A program made the translations under genes and the position numbers. Shown here piece by piece: positions 6,054-11,730 of a DNA stretch of 11,730 nt. A model generated the notes under the pieces. It saw only the letters and a list, made by a program, of their open reading frames with translations, had not been told where the DNA came from and did no database searches. This stretch comes from Thiohalobacter sp. (GTDB taxonomy: Bacteria; Pseudomonadota; Gammaproteobacteria; Thiohalobacterales; Thiohalobacteraceae). Position 1 is the first letter of the stretch. Each line of letters opens with the position of its first letter. The stretch covers positions 1 to 11,730 of the forward strand of contig JALVEM010000192.1 of NCBI GenBank assembly GCA_027030825.1. Direction: 5' to 3'.

Positions 6054-7424
6054 TCAATTTTCCGTTGAAATCGTTGCCGGGGCCGGCGGTGCCAGCCAGC
6101 GCAGCCAGGCGTAACCGGCGAGACCTGCCGCCAGCGATGCCGCGAGTATGCCCATCTTGGCGGCATTGATTCGGGCTTCGTCGCCCCAGAATGCCAGATC
6201 CGCGATGAAGATCGACATGGTGAAGCCGATGCCCGCCAGCAGCGAGGCGCCTGCGATGTGCATCAGCGAGACGCCCGCGGGCAGCTGTCCGGCGCCGAGA
6301 CGCACGGCCAGCCAGACGCTGCCGGCGATGCCGACGAACTTGCCGGCCAGCAGGCCCAGGAAGATGCCCGGTGCCACCGTGCCCGCGAGCGCATCGCTCA
6401 CGGCTTCGGGAGTGAGCACAATGGCCGCGTTGGCCAGCGCAAACAGGGGAATGATCACATAGGCGACCGGCAGATGCAGGGCGCTCTCGAGTCGCTGCAA
6501 GGGCGAGGCGGCCAGCTCGGCGGTCTGCGTCATCCGCCAGAGCAGGGCGGTCTGCCGGGGATTGAGCATCAGTGGACGCTCGGCCGTGTGTGCCTCCCGG
6601 AATTCGCGCAGCATGCCTTCCATGCGTTCGGCGAACAGCAGCGGCGAGAGCTTCGGGCGGGCCGGGATGGTCCAGGCCGCGAAGATGCCCGAGACGGTGG
6701 CGTGCACCCCTGACCCTTCGAAGGCCATCCAGAGCAGCACGGTCAGCAGGAAATAGGGCAGGGGGCGGCGCACGCCCAGGCGGTTGAGCACCACGAGGCC
6801 GCCGAGAACGAGGGCGGCGACGAGCAGGGCGGCAAGGTTCAGATCATCCGTGTAGAACAGGGCGATGACGGTGACTGCACCCAGGTCGTCGACGATGGCG
6901 AGTGCGACGAGGAAGGTGAGCAGCGACTTCGGCACCCGGTCGCCCAGCAGCGCCATCACGCCGACGGCGAAGGCGATGTCGGTGGCCATCGGAATGCCCC
7001 AGCCCCGGATGTCGGGCGTGCCGGCATTGAGGCTCGCATAGATGAGCGCCGGCACCAGCATGCCGCCGATGGCCGCCACCACCGGCAGCATGGCCTGGCG
7101 CACTCGCGAGAGCTCGCCCACCAGCACCTCGCGCTTGATTTCCAGGCCGACGACGAAGAAGAAAAGGGTCATCAGCCCATCGTTGATCCAGTGATGCACG
7201 GAATGTTCGATACGCCAGTCGCCGGCCTGCAGAGAGATCGGCATGTGCATGAGATGGCGATAGATTTCGAGCAGTGGCGAGTTGGCGATCAGCAGGGCCA
7301 GTACCGCACAGGCGATGAGCAGCACGCCCATCGTGGTCTGGCGATGGATGAATTCCTCGAACGGTGTGAGGATCTTCTCGAACGCCCGTTCCCAGGGGGC
7401 GTGGTATTCCTCGGACTGGGGCAT
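6054..7424 (-). CDS. nhaA: Na+/H+ antiporter NhaA
   Basis: NhaA exchanges intracellular Na+ or Li+ for external protons across the inner membrane and matters at high salt or alkaline pH. This 456-residue protein is longer than E. coli NhaA (388), mainly through extra N-terminal residues (1-30) and a charged cytoplasmic loop at about 263-300. Transport residues are present: the adjacent aspartates of AIVDDLGAVTVIALFYTDDL (D179, D180; D163/D164 in E. coli), T148-D149 in ATDIAFAVG (T132/D133), and the lysine of LLAGKFVGI (K362; K300). PLFALANA and GIGFTMSIFIADLAFW near the C-terminus are typical. The ATG at 7424 (MPQSEEY) is chosen over farther in-frame starts, which would run through the divergent promoter region. 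A GAGGA lies 11 nt upstream, rather far. It is transcribed divergently from nnr. Confidence 0.95.
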   Translation of the reverse strand: MPQSEEYHAPWERAFEKILTPFEEFIHRQTTMGVLLIACAVLALLIANSPLLEIYRHLMHMPISLQAGDWRIEHSVHHWINDGLMTLFFFVVGLEIKREVLVGELSRVRQAMLPVVAAIGGMLVPALIYASLNAGTPDIRGWGIPMATDIAFAVGVMALLGDRVPKSLLTFLVALAIVDDLGAVTVIALFYTDDLNLAALLVAALVLGGLVVLNRLGVRRPLPYFLLTVLLWMAFEGSGVHATVSGIFAAWTIPARPKLSPLLFAERMEGMLREFREAHTAERPLMLNPRQTALLWRMTQTAELAASPLQRLESALHLPVAYVIIPLFALANAAIVLTPEAVSDALAGTVAPGIFLGLLAGKFVGIAGSVWLAVRLGAGQLPAGVSLMHIAGASLLAGIGFTMSIFIADLAFWGDEARINAAKMGILAASLAAGLAGYAWLRWLAPPAPATISTEN

Positions 7425-7467
7425 GGCTGTCACGGTCCTCGTCGATCGGATGAAGGGGTGCCCGTCT

Positions 7468-7482
7468 CCGGTATCATACCGG
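7468..7482. promoter_or_regulatory. Perfect 15-bp palindrome in the nhaA-nnr divergent gap, possible operator
   Basis: CCGGTAT (7468-7474), a central C (7475) and ATACCGG (7476-7482) form a perfect inverted repeat. It is near the middle of the 82-bp gap between nhaA and nnr and covers a TATGAT hexamer on the minus strand. A dimeric repressor site for one or both genes is plausible; the regulator is unknown. Confidence 0.5.
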
Positions 7483-7503
7483 TTGTCGATAACCCGGAGG
7501 CAA
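7473..7503 (-). promoter_or_regulatory. Candidate sigma-70 promoter for nhaA
   Basis: On the minus strand a TATGAT -10 box (7478-7473) matches 5 of 6 consensus bases. The best -35 is TTGCCT (7503-7498) at a long 19-nt spacing, so the call is weak. It would start transcription about 40 nt before the nhaA ATG. Confidence 0.3.
7496..7500 (+). promoter_or_regulatory. Ribosome binding site of nnr
   Basis: GGAGG lies 6 nt before the ATG at 7507. It fixes this start over the far-upstream in-frame ATG at 7282, which would read antisense through nhaA. Confidence 0.85.
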
Positions 7504-7506
7504 TCC

Positions 7507-8994
7507 ATGGAGCCGCTCTACACCGCCGCCCAGGTCCGCGAACTCGACCGCATCGCCATCGAGGAGGCTGGGATCCCGGGGCTGACGCTCATGCGCCGGG
7601 CGGGGGCGGCCGTCTTTCGCGAGGTCCGGGCCCGGATGCCGGAGGAGGGGCGCCTGCTGGTGCTCTGTGGCGCCGGCAACAACGCGGGTGACGGGTACGT
7701 GGTGGCGCGTCTTGCGAAGCAGGCCGGCATGCAGGTGGAAGTGGTGACGCCCGCCGATCCCGGCCGTCTCAAGGGCGATGCGCGGCAGGCGTTCGAGGAT
7801 GCCCGGGCCGCGGGCGTGCGTCCCCTCCGCTTCGAGAGCAGCGAGCTGCCGGAGGCGGCCGTGGTCGTGGATGCCCTGCTCGGCACGGGCCTGGAACGGC
7901 CGGTCGAAGGCGCCTGGCGCATGCTGATCGAGCTGGCGAACGCGTTGCCTGCGGCGCGTATCGCGGTGGACATTCCCAGCGGGCTGGATGCGGACCGGGG
8001 CGTCGTGCTGGGCGTGGCCTTCCGGGCCGATGTCACGGTCACCTTCATCGGCCGCAAGCTGGGCCTGTTCACCGGCGAGGCGGCGGATCACGTGGGGGAG
8101 GTGGTTTTCGACGACCTGGGCGTGCCCGAGGCGGTTCATGAACAGGTCCCGCCGACCGCCTGGCGCATGATTCGGGAAGATATCACCACTCTGCTGCCTG
8201 CCAGGCCGCGCACGCTGCACAAGGGGCAGGCCGGTCATGTGCTGGTGGTGGGCGGGCAGCCGGGCATGTCAGGCGCGCCACGGCTGGCGGGTGAGGCGGC
8301 CGCCCGTGTCGGCGCGGGACTGGCGAGTCTGGCCGTGCACCCGGAGCGTGCCGCAACGACCGGCATCGATCGGCCGGAGCTGATGGTCCATGCCGTGGAC
8401 GGGGCGGTGGCGCTCGCGCCGCTTGCCGGACGTGCCGACGTGCTGGCCGTGGGCCCCGGCCTGGGGCGCAGCGACTGGTCGCGGGCGCTGTTCGAGGCCG
8501 TGCTCGAGCATCCAAAAGCCCTGGTGCTCGATGCCGATGCGCTCAACCTGCTGGCCGGGTCGCCCAGGCGTCGGGACGACTGGATTCTCACCCCGCACCC
8601 GGGCGAGGCGGCCCGGCTGCTCGGCTGTGATGCGGCGACCGTGCAGGCGGATCGTCCCGCCGCCGTGCGCGCGCTTCGGGAGAAGTTCGGGGGCGTGGTG
8701 GTGCTCAAGGGCCCGGGCACCCTGATCCATGACGGCCACCTGCTGCTGGTCACGGACACCGGCAATCCGGGCATGGCCTCGGGCGGCATGGGGGACGTGC
8801 TGACGGGCGTCATCGCCGGACTGCTGGCCCAGGGGCTGCCGCCGCTCGAGGCGGCCGCTGCCGGGGCCTGGCTCCACGGCGCGGCGGCCGACCGGGCCGC
8901 AGGGCAAGGCGGCGAGCGCGGCCTGCTGGCGCGCGACCTGATGCCCCACCTGCGGGCGCTGGTGAATCCACGACAATCAATCAATGTGATCTGA
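7507..8994 (+). CDS. nnr: Bifunctional NAD(P)H-hydrate repair enzyme (epimerase and ADP-dependent dehydratase)
   Basis: Nnr repairs hydrated NADH and NADPH. The N-terminal domain epimerises R- and S-NAD(P)HX, and the C-terminal domain dehydrates S-NAD(P)HX using ADP. The 495-residue length is normal for the fused form. The YjeF-N domain (about 1-215) has CGAGNNAGDGYVVAR (54-68), the Asp of VVDALLGTGLERP (D122) and VDIPSGLDAD (154-163). The YjeF-C/CARKD domain (about 225-490) has HKGQAGHVLVVGG (238-250), LTPHPGEAARLLG (361-373), VVLKGPGTLI (398-407) and GNPGMASGGMGDVLTGVIAG (419-438). In E. coli the gene (yjeF) heads the yjeE(tsaE)-amiB-mutL series and is divergent from queG. Here tsaE follows, but a 169-bp gap with a terminator-like hairpin intervenes. 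Confidence 0.96.
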   Translation: MEPLYTAAQVRELDRIAIEEAGIPGLTLMRRAGAAVFREVRARMPEEGRLLVLCGAGNNAGDGYVVARLAKQAGMQVEVVTPADPGRLKGDARQAFEDARAAGVRPLRFESSELPEAAVVVDALLGTGLERPVEGAWRMLIELANALPAARIAVDIPSGLDADRGVVLGVAFRADVTVTFIGRKLGLFTGEAADHVGEVVFDDLGVPEAVHEQVPPTAWRMIREDITTLLPARPRTLHKGQAGHVLVVGGQPGMSGAPRLAGEAAARVGAGLASLAVHPERAATTGIDRPELMVHAVDGAVALAPLAGRADVLAVGPGLGRSDWSRALFEAVLEHPKALVLDADALNLLAGSPRRRDDWILTPHPGEAARLLGCDAATVQADRPAAVRALREKFGGVVVLKGPGTLIHDGHLLLVTDTGNPGMASGGMGDVLTGVIAGLLAQGLPPLEAAAAGAWLHGAAADRAAGQGGERGLLARDLMPHLRALVNPRQSINVI

Positions 8995-9002
8995 TCTGGC
9001 GC

Positions 9003-9148
9003 CGTGAACGATCCCTTGACGTCCTCCGGTGCTGCGGCTGTCTCGCCCGGCCTGCGGGGCCATCCCGAGTCGCTTGCGCTCCGGCGGGATGGCTTTTTCC
9101 CTCCGGCCGGGCGGCCTCCGCAAGTCGTCCGTCAAGGGATCGCTCACG
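9003..9148. repeat. 146-bp nested inverted-repeat element between nnr and tsaE
   Basis: The outer arms at 9003-9021 and 9130-9148 are 19 bp and match at 18 positions (CGTGAACGATCCCTTGACG against the complement of the right arm). The inner 13 bp are perfect. Inside are middle arms GCCCGGCC (9045-9052) and GGCCGGGC (9105-9112), and an innermost 9-bp stem (9059-9067 and 9085-9093). Together they allow one long, interrupted stem. CGC flanks both sides (9000-9002 and 9149-9151), too short to count as a firm target duplication. The form recalls a small non-autonomous mobile element or a complex extragenic repeat, but no family is recognised. Confidence 0.65.
9059..9098 (+). terminator. Rho-independent terminator-like hairpin after nnr
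   Basis: GCCATCCCG (9059-9067) pairs with CGGGATGGC (9085-9093), which is followed directly by TTTTT (9094-9098). The 17-nt loop can fold further (GAG-CGC against GCGCTC with one bulged T). It could end nnr transcripts, leaving tsaE dependent on readthrough or its own promoter. Confidence 0.6.
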
Positions 9149-9163
9149 CGCAGGAGAGAAGGC

Positions 9164-9640
9164 ATGGATGAGGCTCTCAGCGTCCATCTTCCCGACGAGG
9201 CCGCCACCCTGGACATGGGCCGGCGGCTGGCGGAAGTGTTGCGCCGGCATCCCGGGCTGGTGCGGCTGTTCGGCGATCTGGGCGCGGGCAAGACCACGCT
9301 GGTGCGCGGGATTTTGCGCGGGCTGGGGCATGCGGGCCCCGTCCGCAGTCCGACCTACACCCTGATCGAACCCTACGAGGATCTGGTACCGCCCGTCTAC
9401 CACATCGACCTCTACCGGCTGGCCGATCCCGAAGAGCTCGAATGGCTGGGGTATCGTGATCTGGCGGCGGGATCGGCCCTCGTGCTGATCGAATGGCCGG
9501 AACGCGGGGGCGAACGGCTGGGCACGCCCTGGCTCGATGTGCATCTCCGGCCGGAAGGCGAAGGGCGCCGCCTGACGCTCGCCTGCCGGGACGAGGTTCT
9601 GTGTGGCCATATCAATCAACTGGTTGCGGGTCTCACATGA
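9164..9640 (+). CDS. tsaE: tRNA threonylcarbamoyladenosine synthesis ATPase TsaE
   Basis: TsaE is the ATPase that works with TsaB and TsaD in making t6A at position 37 of ANN-decoding tRNAs. This 158-residue protein is near the E. coli length (153). The Walker A motif is GDLGAGKT (37-44). Family motifs RSPTYTLIEPYE (61-72), YHIDLYRLADPEEL (79-92) and LIEWPER (108-114) are all present. The start at 9164 is supported by AGGAGA (9152-9157) 6 nt upstream; the frame is open to about 9029, but that part falls inside the inverted-repeat element. It lies 169 bp after nnr and 117 bp before amiB, wider spacing than in the compact E. coli arrangement. Confidence 0.95.
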   Translation: MDEALSVHLPDEAATLDMGRRLAEVLRRHPGLVRLFGDLGAGKTTLVRGILRGLGHAGPVRSPTYTLIEPYEDLVPPVYHIDLYRLADPEELEWLGYRDLAAGSALVLIEWPERGGERLGTPWLDVHLRPEGEGRRLTLACRDEVLCGHINQLVAGLT

Positions 9641-9691
9641 GAACCGGCCTTTCCAGTTTGGCCTAGATTGCGGAAATCAGAAACAAAATGC

Positions 9692-9721
9692 TTGCATTTC
9701 CCCCGCCGGGCTGACTAGACT
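9692..9721 (+). promoter_or_regulatory. Candidate sigma-70 promoter for amiB
   Basis: TTGCAT (9692-9697) is followed after 17-18 nt by CTAGAC/TAGACT (9715-9721). It lies in the 117-bp gap between tsaE and amiB and would give a leader of about 30 nt. The AT-richer stretch just upstream (about 9672-9700) stands out from the GC-rich surroundings. Confidence 0.5.
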
Positions 9722-9746
9722 CGGGGTGTCGAGAGGGAACCGCGCG

Positions 9747-9751
9747 AGGGG
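9747..9751 (+). promoter_or_regulatory. Ribosome binding site that decides the amiB start
   Basis: AGGGG stands 6 nt before the ATG at 9758 but directly touches the in-frame ATG at 9752. The second ATG is therefore the likelier start, giving a mature-looking signal peptide MHRWIRGLAALLLWLPALAA. Confidence 0.65.
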
Positions 9752-9757
9752 ATGGGC

Positions 9758-11065
9758 ATGCACCGCTGGATCCGGGGGCTGGCCGCACTCCTGCTGTGGC
9801 TGCCGGCGCTGGCGGCCGTGGCCGCCGAAGTCGAGGGGCTGAGAATCGCGGAGCGCGAACGGGCCACGCGCCTGGTGATCACGCTCGACGCGCCTGCCGA
9901 ACACCGCATCTTCACGCTCACCCAACCCGACCGGGTGGTCATCGACATCCCCGGCAGCCGGCTCGCGACCGACCGCCTGCCGCGAGGCAGGGGCATCATC
10001 CGCGGGATCCGGCACGGCGTGCGCAACCGGCGCGATCTGCGCATCGTGCTCGACCTGAAGGCCCCGGCCAAGCCCAGAAGCTTTCTGCTGCCCGAGAAGG
10101 AAGGCAGGAGCGGGCAGCGGCTGGTCGTGGACCTGGTCCCGGCGAGCAGGGCGCGCCGGCCGGTCAAGTCCGTCGAGGAAGTCGATGCCCGGCCAAGGGA
10201 TCTGATCGTCGCCGTCGATCCCGGTCATGGCGGCAAGGATCCCGGCGCCCGCGGGCGGCGCGGTACCCGGGAGAAGGACGTGGTGCTCGCCATTGCCCGG
10301 GAACTGGCCCGACTGATCGACACCGAGCCGGGCATGCGGGCGGTGATGACCCGTCGCGACGATCGTTTCCTGCGGCTGCGCGATCGCATCCGCATCGCGC
10401 ACCGGCACCGGGCGGACCTGTTCGTCTCCATCCATGCCGACGCCTTCCGGGACCGCCGGGTACGCGGTTCCTCCGTGTTCGTGCTCTCGCGCCGCGGAGC
10501 CAGTTCCGAGATGGCGCGGCTGCTGGCCCGTCACGAGAACGCGGCCGATCTGGTCGGCGGCGTGAGCCTGGCCGACAAGGACGACGTGCTGCGTTCCGTG
10601 CTGCTCGATCTCTCGCAGGCGGCCAGCATCGAGGCCAGCACCGAGGTCGCGTCCAGCGTCCTGCGCGAGCTGTCCCGGATCGGCAAGGTGCACAAGCGCA
10701 GCGTGCAGCGGGCCGGTTTCGTGGTGTTGAAATCCCCCGACATCCCGTCCATCCTCGTCGAGACCGCCTTCATCTCGAATCCCGACGAGGAGCGCAAGCT
10801 GCGCGATCCACGGCACCAGAAACGGCTGGCGCGGGCGATCCTGCGCGGCATCCGCCGCTACTTCGCCGATCACCCGCCGCCCGGCACCTGGCTGGCGATG
10901 CGCAAGCACCAGCGCGAGCATCTGGTGCGACGCGGAGACACGCTGATCAAGATCGCCAACCGCTACGACGTGAGCCTGAAGGCCCTGCGCCGGGCCAATG
11001 GCATCAAGGGTTCCCACCTGCGGGTGGGGCAGCGGCTGGTGATTCCGGCATCGTCGGACAGCTGA
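9758..11065 (+). CDS. amiB: N-acetylmuramoyl-L-alanine amidase AmiB with AMIN and LysM domains
   Basis: This periplasmic zinc amidase cleaves the amide bond between MurNAc and the stem peptide to separate daughter cells. It has 435 residues. The signal peptide (1-23) probably ends at AVAA before EVEG. An AMIN domain (about 24-127), which in the family targets septal peptidoglycan, is followed by the amidase_3 domain (about 149-370). Expected zinc and catalytic residues are present: H157 in DPGHGG, E172 in REKD, H226 in SIHADA and E335 in VETAFISNP. The insert ENAADLVGGVSLADKDDVL (260-278) and the helix after it correspond to the autoinhibitory segment that EnvC/NlpD-type activators displace. 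A C-terminal LysM (388-430; HLVRRGDTLIKIANRYDV onward) binds peptidoglycan. The gene is the last of the nnr-tsaE-amiB series and has its own candidate promoter. No mutL follows. Confidence 0.95.
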   Translation: MHRWIRGLAALLLWLPALAAVAAEVEGLRIAERERATRLVITLDAPAEHRIFTLTQPDRVVIDIPGSRLATDRLPRGRGIIRGIRHGVRNRRDLRIVLDLKAPAKPRSFLLPEKEGRSGQRLVVDLVPASRARRPVKSVEEVDARPRDLIVAVDPGHGGKDPGARGRRGTREKDVVLAIARELARLIDTEPGMRAVMTRRDDRFLRLRDRIRIAHRHRADLFVSIHADAFRDRRVRGSSVFVLSRRGASSEMARLLARHENAADLVGGVSLADKDDVLRSVLLDLSQAASIEASTEVASSVLRELSRIGKVHKRSVQRAGFVVLKSPDIPSILVETAFISNPDEERKLRDPRHQKRLARAILRGIRRYFADHPPPGTWLAMRKHQREHLVRRGDTLIKIANRYDVSLKALRRANGIKGSHLRVGQRLVIPASSDS

Positions 11066-11080
11066 TCGTCGTATCCCGCC

Positions 11081-11730
11081 TCATCGCACCCTGCTCCGGT
11101 CGATCATGTCCTCGCGCGCGCGTTCAAGCAGCCTGACGGCCTTGTCCGCCTTGTACAGACTGCGCGCGAGCCTGCGGGCCCGCTTCAGTCGGGGCAGGGC
11201 GTCACGCACATGGAGGTGCGCTCCTTTCAGTACCTCGATGGCGTCCGTGATTTCGGCCCGGGCGAGTCTCAGATTGGTACGTGCGTCCCGCCAGCGGCGC
11301 ACGCCCTGTGCCTGTTCAAGCAGAGCAATGGCCTGGCGTGCATTCTCGTCGGCGTTGAGCACCCGCAGAAAGGCGGCCACGTTGGCCACCTGGGCGCCGT
11401 TGAGCCCCACGATGGGCGGCAATACCGTGCCGTCACGCAGATGGCGCCGGGTGGCGTAGAAGGCCACCATGGCCTCCACGGTGTCGATCTGGTTGGCGTG
11501 AAAGAAGGGGCCCGTGTCGGCGGCCTCGATGACGGGCGGGACATTGAACAGGTTCGTGCCCTGCCCGAAGCCGTCGTCGAAGGGATTGGCCTTTCCGAGG
11601 ATGTCTCCATGCTGGTGGCGCAGTTCTTCGACGCGCGGCGCGAAGGACCGGTTGCTGGATTCGAAGGCCGGCGGGGTGATTTCCGGAGGAAAATCGAAAT
11701 CCGGATCGGTATTGGCGCCGCCGTTGAAGT
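11081..11730 (-). CDS. Di-haem cytochrome c peroxidase-like protein, C-terminal part (5' end beyond the window)
   Basis: The reverse frame is open from the window edge to the stop at 11081, giving about 215 C-terminal residues. An internal GTG at 11479 is not the start, since homology-like sequence continues upstream. Family-like features include NLFNVPPVIEAADTGPFFH and IDTVEAMVAFYATRRH, then VLPPIVGLNGAQVANVAAFL and RVLNADEN, which resemble the C-terminal haem domain of bacterial cytochrome c peroxidase/MauG-type proteins. Such proteins are periplasmic and reduce peroxide or oxidise other substrates. No CxxCH haem site falls inside this part, so haem content cannot be confirmed. About 85 residues beyond the core form an Arg/Ala/Leu-rich helical tail (from about RQAIALLEQ). 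It is convergent with amiB, with stops only 15 bp apart. Confidence 0.7.
   Translation of the reverse strand, partial: FNGGANTDPDFDFPPEITPPAFESSNRSFAPRVEELRHQHGDILGKANPFDDGFGQGTNLFNVPPVIEAADTGPFFHANQIDTVEAMVAFYATRRHLRDGTVLPPIVGLNGAQVANVAAFLRVLNADENARQAIALLEQAQGVRRWRDARTNLRLARAEITDAIEVLKGAHLHVRDALPRLKRARRLARSLYKADKAVRLLERAREDMIDRSRVR

Noticed and set aside
9016..9044. Promoter for tsaE using TTGACG in the left arm of the palindrome
   Set aside because: The -35 is good, but the hexamer 17 nt downstream (TGTCTC) is a poor -10, and the start would lie upstream of the terminator-like hairpin.
9677..11017. 446-codon minus-strand frame antisense to amiB
   Set aside because: Composition is that of a shadow frame (rich in Gly, His, Asp and Gln), with no family motif.
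9796..11136. 446-codon plus-strand frame overlapping amiB
   Set aside because: It is a shifted reading of amiB, Arg/Ala/Gly/Pro-rich and without domains, while the amiB frame carries the full set of amidase and LysM motifs.

Overview
The window is GC-rich bacterial chromosome, most likely from a flagellated gammaproteobacterium. The clues are the zapG (yhcB)-type membrane protein, trhP (yegQ), a queG/nnr/tsaE/amiB neighbourhood arranged as in E. coli, and a sigma-28-like promoter in front of a chemoreceptor. Genus cannot be determined from the sequence; a Chromatiales-like lineage is only a guess.

Layout. Positions 1-485 hold no gene. They contain short tandem repeats and a cluster of five hairpin-type extragenic repeats. 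Positions 486-2421 (minus) carry trhP, a U32-family tRNA wobble hydroxylation protein, followed by zapG. Positions 2422-2613 are a divergent control region with a candidate sigma-28 promoter for a small-sensor methyl-accepting chemotaxis protein (2614-3843, plus). That gene is followed by an unrecognised three-helix membrane protein (3892-4416, plus), whose 3' end overlaps the convergent queG. Positions 4388-7424 (minus) read nhaA, a DUF3775-like gene and queG. An 82-bp divergent gap with a perfect 15-bp palindrome separates nhaA from nnr (7507-8994, plus). Then come tsaE (9164-9640) and amiB (9758-11065). The nnr-tsaE gap is almost filled by a 146-bp nested inverted repeat with a terminator-like hairpin inside. 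The window ends in the 3' part of a convergent di-haem cytochrome c peroxidase-like gene (minus) that runs off the edge.

How the genes work together. Most are housekeeping. trhP and queG both act on position 34 of tRNAs. nnr repairs damaged NAD(P)H, tsaE supports t6A37 synthesis on tRNA, and amiB and zapG act in cell-envelope division and growth. NhaA handles Na+/H+ balance, and the chemoreceptor feeds the flagellar signalling pathway. Compared with the E. coli order (queG divergent from nnr-tsaE-amiB-mutL), nhaA and the DUF3775-like gene sit between queG and nnr, and mutL does not follow amiB.

I did not find a clearly new multi-gene system. The parts least explained by known families are the nested palindromic element at 9003-9148, the repeat cluster at 82-379, the palindrome at 7468-7482 and the membrane protein behind the chemoreceptor.
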